Shown here one piece after another: positions 8,011 to 15,262 of a DNA stretch of 64,000 nucleotides. Position numbers and translations under genes: made by a program. The notes beneath the pieces are model-generated. The model saw only the letters and a program-made list of their open reading frames with translations, searched no databases and was not told the DNA's origin. Each line of letters starts with the position of its first letter. Position 1 is the stretch's first letter. The stretch is from NCBI RefSeq assembly GCF_002803065.1, contig NZ_NNBL01000001.1, positions 776,724 through 840,723 on the forward strand, given 5' to 3'. The DNA comes from Streptomyces sp. CB01635 (GTDB taxonomy: Bacteria > Actinomycetota > Actinomycetes > Streptomycetales > Streptomycetaceae).

Positions 8011-9885
8011 TCAGCGCCGGCCGAACGGCTCCCGTGCGAACGACGCCGCCGCGCGGGGGGTGTACAGCCGCTCCACGTCCTGGGCGTACGCGGCGAGGAC
8101 CGCGCTCCTGCGCAGCTTCAGCGACGGTGTGAGCAGGCCCCTGTCCGGTGTGAACTCGCCCGGCAGGATGCGGAATTCACGGATCGACTCCGCCCGCGAG
8201 ACCCGCGTGTTCACCCGGGAGACCGCACGCTGGATCTGGGCGCGCAGCTCCTCGTCGTCGGTCAGCGTGCCCGGCTCGGCCGGGGCGCGGCCCTTGAGGC
8301 GCTGCCAGTGGTGCAGGGCCTGCGGGTCGAGGGTGATGAGCGCGGCCACGTACGGCCTGTTGTCGCCGACGACGACGCACTGCGAGATCAGCGGGTGGCT
8401 CCGCAGGTCCTCCTCCAGGACCAGCGGCGACATGCTCTTGCCGCCGCTCGTGATGATGACGTCCTTCTTGCGGCCGGTGATGACGAGATAGCCGTCGTCG
8501 AGATGTCCGAGGTCCCCGGTCGCGAACCAGCCGCCGTGCAGCGCCGTTCGCGTCGCCTTCGGGTCGTTGAGATAACCCGGGAACACGACGTCGCCGCGGA
8601 CCCAGATCTCGCCGTCGTCCGCGATGTGCACGGAACACCCGGGAAGCGGCCGGCCCACCGTGCCGAAGCGGACCGCGCCGACCGGCTGCGCCGTCACCGC
8701 CGCCGTCGTCTCGGTGAGGCCGTAACCGTCGTAGACCGTGATGCCGGCGCCCGCGAAGAACAGACCCGTCTCGCGGGACAGCGGCGAACCGCCCGACACC
8801 GCGTGCCGCACCCGCCCGCCGAGGACCGCGCGCAGCTTCGCGTACACCAGCCGCTCGTACACCGCGTGCCGCAGCCTGAGCCGCGGCCCCGGCCCGTGAC
8901 CGCGCCCGAGCGACTGCCGCTCCGCCGCCTCCGCGTACCGCACCGCGACCTGCGCCGCCCTGCGGAACAGCGTGCCGTGACCCGCGTGCTGGGCGGCCGC
9001 ACGGGACCTGGCGAGGACCGTCTCGAAGATGTACGGGACGCCGAACATGAACGTGGGCCGGAACGACGCGAGCGCCGGCAGGAGGCTCTCGGGGGAGAGA
9101 TCGGGCTGGTGCGCCACATGCACACCGCCGCGCACCGAACCGACGACGACCATCAGGCCGTAGCAGTGCGACAGCGGCAGGAACGCGAGCAGCGAGGGGG
9201 GTTCGTCGCCGGGAGATTCGAGGAGACGGCTCCAGCCGGCCAGCAGGTTGTCGCACTCGGACGCCAGGTTCGCGTGCGTGATGACACAGCCCTTGGGGCG
9301 GCCCGTGGTGCCGGAGGTGTAGCAGATCGCCGCCGGGTTCTGCGGGGCGACGGCCGCGCGCTGCCGGTGCACGTCCTCGTCGGCCACGCCCACCCCGTCG
9401 TCGGCGAGCGCCGCCACGCAGCCGCTGTCGAGCTGCCAGATCCGCGTGAGCGCATTCTGCGAGCCGTACGCGGCGGCCACGGTCATCGCGTGGTTCTCGT
9501 TCTCCACGACGATGCCGGTCGCGCCCGTGTCCTGGAGGATCCACCGGACCTGCTCCACGGACGACGTCGGGTACACGGGGACGACTTCGGCGCCGACGGT
9601 CCACAGCGCGTACGCGAGGAGCGTCCACTCGTAGCGGGTACGGGACATGAGGGCCACGCGGTCACCGAGACGGACCCCGTTCGCGAGGAGGCCGCGGGCG
9701 ACGGCGAGCACGTCGTCGCAGAACGCGGCGGCGGTGACGGGAATCCAGGTGCCCCCGCCATGGCCGTCGCCCGGGCGCGAGAACTGGAGGCGTCTCGGCT
9801 CGCGTTCGGCTGTCGCGAACACGGAGTCGGCGAGCCCGCCCGAACGCAGTGGCTCGACGAGGCGCGGGACGGTGAACTCCTGCAT
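8011..9885 (-). CDS. Long-chain fatty-acid-CoA ligase (AMP-forming, FadD15-like)
   Basis: This 624-aa ANL-superfamily enzyme activates a fatty or other carboxylic acid as an acyl-adenylate and transfers it to CoA. The P-loop motif YTSGTTGRPKG lies near residue 188. A YDGYGLTETTAAVT segment carries the A5 motif, and GEIWVRGDVVFPGYLNDP plus TGDLGHLDDGYLVITGRKKD cover A7-A8. Length and the large mid-protein insert match the actinobacterial FadD15/long-chain ligase group. The ATG at 9885 is preceded by a good ribosome-binding site (GGAAGAGGA). The gene stands alone, with the protease operon downstream on the same strand behind a non-coding gap. Substrate chain length cannot be read from the sequence. 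Confidence 0.9.
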   Translation of the reverse strand: MQEFTVPRLVEPLRSGGLADSVFATAEREPRRLQFSRPGDGHGGGTWIPVTAAAFCDDVLAVARGLLANGVRLGDRVALMSRTRYEWTLLAYALWTVGAEVVPVYPTSSVEQVRWILQDTGATGIVVENENHAMTVAAAYGSQNALTRIWQLDSGCVAALADDGVGVADEDVHRQRAAVAPQNPAAICYTSGTTGRPKGCVITHANLASECDNLLAGWSRLLESPGDEPPSLLAFLPLSHCYGLMVVVGSVRGGVHVAHQPDLSPESLLPALASFRPTFMFGVPYIFETVLARSRAAAQHAGHGTLFRRAAQVAVRYAEAAERQSLGRGHGPGPRLRLRHAVYERLVYAKLRAVLGGRVRHAVSGGSPLSRETGLFFAGAGITVYDGYGLTETTAAVTAQPVGAVRFGTVGRPLPGCSVHIADDGEIWVRGDVVFPGYLNDPKATRTALHGGWFATGDLGHLDDGYLVITGRKKDVIITSGGKSMSPLVLEEDLRSHPLISQCVVVGDNRPYVAALITLDPQALHHWQRLKGRAPAEPGTLTDDEELRAQIQRAVSRVNTRVSRAESIREFRILPGEFTPDRGLLTPSLKLRRSAVLAAYAQDVERLYTPRAAASFAREPFGRR

Positions 9886-10129
9886 GGGTCCTCTTCCGTG
9901 GCGGCGGCTCAGGACTAAACCATTGGCAGCGCAAGCTACTCCCCTGCGCGGGCGGGTGCCTAGGGCCCCCGTTTCGGGAGGTCGGCGAGAAGACGACGGA
10001 GAGGACGGGCTGGCTGATGGCCGCAGGTCTCGTCGTCCCTCCAGTCGCCCTGTTCGTAGCCCTGATCACCTGGGCCGGCTCGTGTCCGGGGATGAGCGGG
10101 CCGGGCGGGTGCCCACCGGTGCGCCGCCG

Positions 10130-11902
10130 CTACCTCGCCGCCCGCTGCACCGCCTCGGCCGCCAGACCCGTGGCCGCGCGGCGTGTCGCCTCCGACAGGA
10201 GCGCCGTCCGGATCGGGCCTCCCGCCGCCAGGTGACGGTCGTACGGCAGGTGCACCACCGCGACACCCGTCTCGCGCAGATGTGCGGTCGCCGCCTTCAG
10301 GTCGAGCGTCATGTCGGGCGCGCTCGACGTGAGCGCGACGACGGTACTGGCCAGGGCCGCCTTCGGGAGCTGAGCCAGCCAGTCGAGCACCACGCGCGTG
10401 CCGCCCACACCCTCCGCCGTCATCGGGGCGACCACCACGCGCGCGTGCGCCGTGTCCATCGCCGTACGCGCCACCTCGCCCGGCAGCGTCTCGCAGTCCA
10501 CGACCGTCACCGCGAAGTAGCGTCGCAGCGCGAGCGACACCGTCCGGTACGTACGTATGTCCAGCGGGGCGCCGACGCGGCCCTGGCTCGCCGGCAGCAG
10601 CCAGCCGCCGTCGGTGACCGGCACGAGATAGCCGGTGACGTCGGTGAGTCGCATCGACGGTTTGAGGATCTGCGCGAGGTCGGGGCACGACCAGCGCACC
10701 GACTCGGCACCCAGCCGCACGGGCAGCGTGCCGAGTGCGGCGTCCGCCTCCAGCGCGAGCACCGGGTCGTGCCGGTAGTGGTTCAGGGTGCGGGCGAGGA
10801 GGGCGGACACGGTGGTCTTGCCCACGCCTCCGCGGATGGATGTCACGGCGACCACCCGGCCGTTGGCCACCGGCTGCTGCACCGCCCGCGCGAGACGCGT
10901 CTCTTCGGACACTCCCGGCGCGGCGGACGAGGCGAGCCTGCGCAGCGAATGTCCCGTGCGCCTGGCCATTGTGTCCCCGCGCTGAGCCCGCCCGAGCGCC
11001 CCGGCCAGCCGCGGGTCGACGGTGGGGACGGACTCGGGGGTGAAGGCGGGGAGCCGGGGGTTCCGCGAGCGGGGGGTGGGGGCGACTGGGGCGTGGGGTG
11101 CGGGCGCGTGCGGCTGAGGGGTCGGCGCGGGCGCGGGTGTGTAGGGGGCGGGGAGTCCTGAGGGAGGCGGGGCGGAGGGGAGGTGGGAGGCCGGGGGGTT
11201 CGGGGGTGGGGCGGGCGCGTCGGGGGTGGGTGCGGCGTCCCTGATGTCGGCTTGGGGGACGGGGGTTGGGGTGTCCGGGGCCGGGGAGTGGGTGGCTGCC
11301 GCCAGGACGGGCACGGCGTCCGTGACGTCGGGCGGGGGCGCGGGTGTGGGGGTGGCCTTCTTGTCGATCTCGATGGACACGTTCGGTATGGGTGACGTGC
11401 CCGTGCTGCCGGGGCCGGGCTTCGGCGCCAAGGGCTTCGGGGTCGGCGGGGCGTCGGCGGGCGCGTCGGTTGAGGCCGCCGGGACGGGGACCGGGACCGG
11501 TACCGCGTCCGCGTCGGTCGGCGGAGTCGGTCGGTCCGCTCGGCCCGCCGCGAGGCGTGCCGCCAGTGACGCCGTCCGGCGCGGCGCCGGGGTGGCCGTG
11601 GGGGAAATCGGCTCACCCGCAGCGTCGTCGTCCGGGGCGAGCGGCGGTGAGGGCGACGGGCCAGGCCCCGCGTCCGGTGACGGAGACGTGTTGGGGCGTC
11701 GGCGCGGAAGCGGTGCGCGCCCGGGGGCGGGCGAAGGTGCCACTGAGGGCTCCGCCTCTCCCTCGGCCCCGGCGCCTCGCCCCGCTACCTCGGAACTCGA
11801 CATGTCCGACGCCGTCATCTCGCCGCCCTCCCCGCCCAGTTGTGCCTGGGTCTGCCTGAGCAGGTCCCGCAGTACGTTGTTCTGCCAGTCGCTCTGCGTC
11901 AT
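10130..11902 (-). CDS. Proline-rich ParA/MinD-family ATPase
   Basis: This 590-aa protein is built from two parts. Residues about 25-330 are low-complexity Pro/Ala/Thr-rich sequence. Residues about 340-590 are a MinD/ParA-type ATPase with SIRGGVGKTT as deviant Walker A near 350; the signature Lys of KGG is replaced by Arg. ALEADAALGTL and VTVVDCETLPGE are the following switch-like motifs. Such long-tailed MinD-like ATPases often occur beside type VII (ESX) secretion genes in streptomycetes, where they may localise or assemble the system. Here only a tiny YukD/EccD-like ORF lies upstream, 11 nt away, whose stop sits within this gene's ribosome-binding region. The cellular role is therefore an inference. 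Confidence 0.75.
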   Translation of the reverse strand: MTQSDWQNNVLRDLLRQTQAQLGGEGGEMTASDMSSSEVAGRGAGAEGEAEPSVAPSPAPGRAPLPRRRPNTSPSPDAGPGPSPSPPLAPDDDAAGEPISPTATPAPRRTASLAARLAAGRADRPTPPTDADAVPVPVPVPAASTDAPADAPPTPKPLAPKPGPGSTGTSPIPNVSIEIDKKATPTPAPPPDVTDAVPVLAAATHSPAPDTPTPVPQADIRDAAPTPDAPAPPPNPPASHLPSAPPPSGLPAPYTPAPAPTPQPHAPAPHAPVAPTPRSRNPRLPAFTPESVPTVDPRLAGALGRAQRGDTMARRTGHSLRRLASSAAPGVSEETRLARAVQQPVANGRVVAVTSIRGGVGKTTVSALLARTLNHYRHDPVLALEADAALGTLPVRLGAESVRWSCPDLAQILKPSMRLTDVTGYLVPVTDGGWLLPASQGRVGAPLDIRTYRTVSLALRRYFAVTVVDCETLPGEVARTAMDTAHARVVVAPMTAEGVGGTRVVLDWLAQLPKAALASTVVALTSSAPDMTLDLKAATAHLRETGVAVVHLPYDRHLAAGGPIRTALLSEATRRAATGLAAEAVQRAAR

Positions 11903-11913
11903 TCCCCGAGCCC

Positions 11914-12060
11914 TTACGCGAAGGTGCCGAGCAGACGCCCGTACACACCGAAGACGCCGAGCGGCTCGCGGGACGGCAGCACGAGTGCGACGCGTCCGCG
12001 CTCACCCACCAAAGTGACTCCGCTCAGCGCCGTACGGCTCAGTGGCCCCGTCGATATCAC
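11914..12060 (-). CDS. 48-aa ORF resembling the first half of a YukD/EccD ubiquitin-like domain
   Basis: A GTG-initiated 48-codon ORF ends 11 nt before the ParA-like gene and shares its transcript direction. The stretch GVTLVGERGRVALVLPS followed by REPLG resembles the beta-hairpin start of EccD N-terminal/EsaB-YukD domains, where VTVVGxxxRVDLALP is typical, but it stops after about half of the fold. It may be a genuine small protein, a degraded remnant of a larger T7SS-linked gene, or chance. The tight spacing to the ATPase and the GGCTCGGGG ribosome-binding region between them favour translation. The frame is open further upstream to 12255, but that part lacks a plausible start. Confidence 0.45.
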   Translation of the reverse strand: MISTGPLSRTALSGVTLVGERGRVALVLPSREPLGVFGVYGRLLGTFA

Positions 12061-12385
12061 GCGTTTGAACCTATCATCGGGCCGAAGACGTGCTGGTCGG
12101 CGTGGTGGACGGGGTTCCGGCGGGGGGAACTGGCCGGGCGCAACGCGGACACGACGCCGCGAATCGGCTGTAGCCGACACCCTCGCCCCTCCCTCCGTGC
12201 GCTGGCCCGAACGTACTCGCGGACATCGTACGAGCAGCCCGCGTCGCACCAGCAAACCGCCTGGTGCGGCGCGGGGTCGGGGTCGGCGTCCGGAGGCCTA
12301 CGCACGCGATACGGCAGTCCGCGGCAACGGAGAGGGGGCGGGCCCGTACCACCGGACCCGCCCCCGCCTCACTCCGCCGTGCGGA
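12061..12385. other. Non-coding stretch between the small T7SS-like ORF and GH31
   Basis: About 325 bases without a convincing gene. It should contain the promoter of the small ORF/ParA unit at its left side (codon use in the open frames here is not Streptomyces-like) and the GH31 terminator hairpin at 12334-12365. I see no other structure. Confidence 0.5.
12334..12365 (-). terminator. Terminator hairpin after the GH31 gene
   Basis: A 9-bp perfect stem, GGGGGCGGG and CCCGCCCCC, around a 14-nt interior that itself pairs partly (CCG/CGG), lies 20 bp beyond the GH31 stop. There is no T-tract, as usual for actinomycete terminators. Confidence 0.6.
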
Positions 12386-15082
12386 TCAGCGCCGCAGCGT
12401 CACCGTGAAGCCGCGGTCCAGGGACTGGCGCGCGGTCTTCACCGTCGTCACCCCCGTGTCCGCGTCGTAGTACCAGCCCGACCCGGCCGCCGCGAGCGCG
12501 TCCGCCGAGCCGACGCGGGGCAGCGTGCGCCCCTCCGCCGACACCCGGCGCGGCGCGCTCTCGCCGTGGACGGTGAACCGGTACGCGCGGGTGTCGGGCT
12601 TGTTCTGGTAACTGCCCTTGCTCGCACCGACGTTGACCTCGGTCGAGTGCTTGCCCTGGTCGACCGTGACGCGCTGCGTCGCCGACGCGCCCTTGGCGAA
12701 GTCGCGCGTCACGCCGTCGTCCTCGTACAGCGTGTAGGAGGAACGGCCCTGCGGATACACGTCCCAGTCCAGCTCATGGACGTCACGGGACTTGTACGAC
12801 GTCGTCCCCTTCGGCCACATCGGCACGACCGCACCGGACTTGACGAAGAGGGGGAGCGTGTCGACGGGTGCGTGGTAGCCGTCGATCGTGGTCGGACCCT
12901 TGTAGGTCCTGCCCGTCCAGTAGTCCGTCCACGTGCCCTTGGGCAGGTAGATGCCGTCGCGGGTGTCCGAGTCCTTGTAGACCGGGGCGACCAGGAAGTC
13001 GTCGCCCGCCAGGTACTCGTACTTGGCGTTCGCGCCGAGCGTTGCGGGGTCGTCCGGGTACTCCAGGTAGAGCGGGCGCACCCCGCCGACACCGGTCTTC
13101 GCCGCCTCGGCGGACAGCGTGTACAGGTACGGCAGCAGGCGCTCGCGCAGCTGAAGGTACTTGCGGTTGATGGACGTGTAGGGCTCGCCGTCCACCCACG
13201 GCTGCTGGTTGATCTTCTTGCCGGTGGTCATGTCCGTGGCCCAGCCGTCCATCGTCATGATGGCCGGCAGGAACGTCTTGGCCTGGAGGTCGCGCGCGTA
13301 CATCTTGGCGTCGTGGCTGTAAATGCTGCCCACGTCCCCGGAGTTGTACGCGATGCCCGACATCGTGGCGCCCGCGTACGTCGGGATCTGCCAGCGCACG
13401 AAGTCCCACGACAGCTTCTGGTCGCCGCTCCACAGCACGCCGCAGCGCTGCGCGCCCGCCCACGAGACGGGCATCCAGACGAAGCCGCGCGCGTCGCTGT
13501 TGTCCTCGATACCGGCCTTCGCCTTGTCGCAGGCGTCCAACGACATGCCGTAGCCGTTGCCGATCCAGGCGACGTCGAGCTTCGCGACCCGCTGCCCGGC
13601 CTTCACCTGGTCGGCGAGCTTGTCGATGCCGTCCTGGGTCCACAGCCCCATCTCGGCGCCCCGCTCCTGGAGGCCCTTCGCGGTCTCGGCGAGGTTCTCG
13701 TAGCCGCAGCCGTAGCCGTCGTTGACCAGCATCCAGCCGAGCGGCATCTGGTGGTCGACGTACCCGTCGGCGACCTTGAGGGAGTCGAGGGTGTGGCGCT
13801 CGCCCTGGTTGGCGTTGTGGAGATAGCAGTCGGCGTCGCCGGGTTCGAGGCCGTACACCGGCGGCATGAACGGCTTGCCCACCAGCGAGGTGTAGCCGCC
13901 GATCACCTTCTTCGCGTCACCGAGGAAGTAGTAGGCGTCGAGGCGGCGCTCCTGCTGGCCCGTGTGGACCGAGGGGCCGAAGTCGTAGACGCCGGGGGCG
14001 AAGGTGTTGCGGTAGACGCCGTAGCCCGCCGAAGAGAGGTAGAACGGCTGTGAGTTGTTGTAACCGCCCTCGTTCCAGTTGGTGTTGTTCGCGACGTAGA
14101 CCGTCTTGTCGCGGTGCGAGAACGAGCCGTTCTGCTCGCCGCCGCCGAAGAACTGCTCGTCCTTGCCGCGCTCCAGGCTCTGCCGCATGCCTCCGGTGGA
14201 CCAGCGCAGGGGCTTGTCCTCCTGCCAGATCCGCGTCCTGTTGTCGGCCTTGTAGAGGCCGAAGCGCAGGGGCTGCTTGTAGACGCGCAGGACGGCGCCG
14301 GAGGAGCGGATGCCGTAGTACGCGCCCGCGTCGAACGACGAAGTGTGCTTGTCGAGCGCGGGCTGCTTGCGCACGATCTGCGATCCTGCCGGGTCGCTGA
14401 ACGTGCCGGACGGGTCGGCCTGGAGCCGCAGTTGACCACCCGTCAGGAAGTCGGCCCTCGCCTTGAGGGCGCCGGCGCCGACGGTGTAGCTGCCGTCCTT
14501 GCCCGTGAAGGAGGTCAGGTCGCCCGCGTCGGTCGTCTCGGGCAGATACGCCTTGCCGACGAAGGAGTTGTCGTGCACGTCGTAGGGGACGACCACGACG
14601 TGGTACGTGCCGTTGGCCTTCGGGATCACCGTGGCCTCGGGGTCGGCCGTGCCCGCACTGGCGGCTACCTGCTTGCCCGCGTCGTCGAAGACGTACATGT
14701 CGAAGTCGTCGGTGGGCTGCTTCGCCCACTCGATCGAGACGGGGACGCCGCCCTCGGGGTTGTCGTCCCAGTAGCCGTCAGGGACCGACACCTTGAGGTC
14801 GAAGCGGTCGCACACCTTGTTGTCGGGGTCGTCCGCGGCGGCCGGGCACTTGCCGGGATCGCCCACGGTTCCCGCGGCGTACACCGGGCTCTGCCACGTC
14901 ACGCTCTTGTGGGCGTCGTCGAGCACCCCGCTGCCCGGAGTCGCCGCCTTCGCCTGCTGGGCGGGGGCCCCGAGGAGGGTCGCGCCGAGGAGTGCGGCCG
15001 TGCCGATCACCGCCAAGGTGCCCCCGCGAGACGGGCGTTGCCGTCTCAGCCGCCGTTGCCGCAGTCTTCGCAATCCGTGCAA
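12386..15082 (-). CDS. Secreted glycoside hydrolase family 31 enzyme
   Basis: This 898-aa exported enzyme has an Arg-rich n-region, a hydrophobic stretch and a probable cleavage after AQQAKA (about residue 46). Residues about 90-190 look like a small beta-sandwich (PPC-like). The GH31 N-domain and barrel follow, with FFGGGEQNG near 310. The likely nucleophile is Asp503 in KLDVAWIG and the acid/base Asp583 in NSGDVGS. A DUF5110-like C-terminal sandwich closes the protein. GH31 enzymes cleave alpha-glucosides or alpha-xylosides by retention; the unusual KLDVAWIG nucleophile loop makes the exact substrate uncertain. It starts at TTG 15082 behind CGGAG. The gene is monocistronic, with a repeated 10-bp motif upstream suggesting dedicated control. 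Confidence 0.88.
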   Translation of the reverse strand: MHGLRRLRQRRLRRQRPSRGGTLAVIGTAALLGATLLGAPAQQAKAATPGSGVLDDAHKSVTWQSPVYAAGTVGDPGKCPAAADDPDNKVCDRFDLKVSVPDGYWDDNPEGGVPVSIEWAKQPTDDFDMYVFDDAGKQVAASAGTADPEATVIPKANGTYHVVVVPYDVHDNSFVGKAYLPETTDAGDLTSFTGKDGSYTVGAGALKARADFLTGGQLRLQADPSGTFSDPAGSQIVRKQPALDKHTSSFDAGAYYGIRSSGAVLRVYKQPLRFGLYKADNRTRIWQEDKPLRWSTGGMRQSLERGKDEQFFGGGEQNGSFSHRDKTVYVANNTNWNEGGYNNSQPFYLSSAGYGVYRNTFAPGVYDFGPSVHTGQQERRLDAYYFLGDAKKVIGGYTSLVGKPFMPPVYGLEPGDADCYLHNANQGERHTLDSLKVADGYVDHQMPLGWMLVNDGYGCGYENLAETAKGLQERGAEMGLWTQDGIDKLADQVKAGQRVAKLDVAWIGNGYGMSLDACDKAKAGIEDNSDARGFVWMPVSWAGAQRCGVLWSGDQKLSWDFVRWQIPTYAGATMSGIAYNSGDVGSIYSHDAKMYARDLQAKTFLPAIMTMDGWATDMTTGKKINQQPWVDGEPYTSINRKYLQLRERLLPYLYTLSAEAAKTGVGGVRPLYLEYPDDPATLGANAKYEYLAGDDFLVAPVYKDSDTRDGIYLPKGTWTDYWTGRTYKGPTTIDGYHAPVDTLPLFVKSGAVVPMWPKGTTSYKSRDVHELDWDVYPQGRSSYTLYEDDGVTRDFAKGASATQRVTVDQGKHSTEVNVGASKGSYQNKPDTRAYRFTVHGESAPRRVSAEGRTLPRVGSADALAAAGSGWYYDADTGVTTVKTARQSLDRGFTVTLRR

Positions 15083-15158
15083 GGTGCATCTCCGCTCAAC
15101 CCGAGTGACCCATGGAGCCCGGCCGGTCGATGTTTGCCAGTGCTTGAACTATTGCCAT

Positions 15159-15178
15159 TTCGAGCAACTTCGAGCACG
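15159..15178. promoter_or_regulatory. Tandem 10-bp operator-like repeat upstream of GH31
   Basis: TTCGAGCAAC is followed directly by TTCGAGCACG, a head-to-tail repeat with a 10-bp (one helical turn) period. A related half-site TGCTTGAAC lies inverted at 15141-15149. The site is about 80 bp before the GH31 start. Direct-repeat operators of this kind are used by some sugar-responsive DeoR-type regulators; the regulator itself is not in the window. Confidence 0.45.
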
Positions 15179-15262
15179 AAGGTTCACAGGGTTGAGGGGT
15201 TCTGTCAATGTCCTTGCGCGGGCCGCGTCCCCGCGAGCCCAGCCTGATCCGAACGAGAGGCC

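Noticed and set aside
10017..10235. Small ORF with a hydrophobic start (MAAGLVVPPVALFVALITW)
   Set aside because: It has a plausible ribosome-binding site, but its second half is antisense to the ATPase gene and becomes Arg/Ala-rich; no support beyond one hydrophobic stretch.
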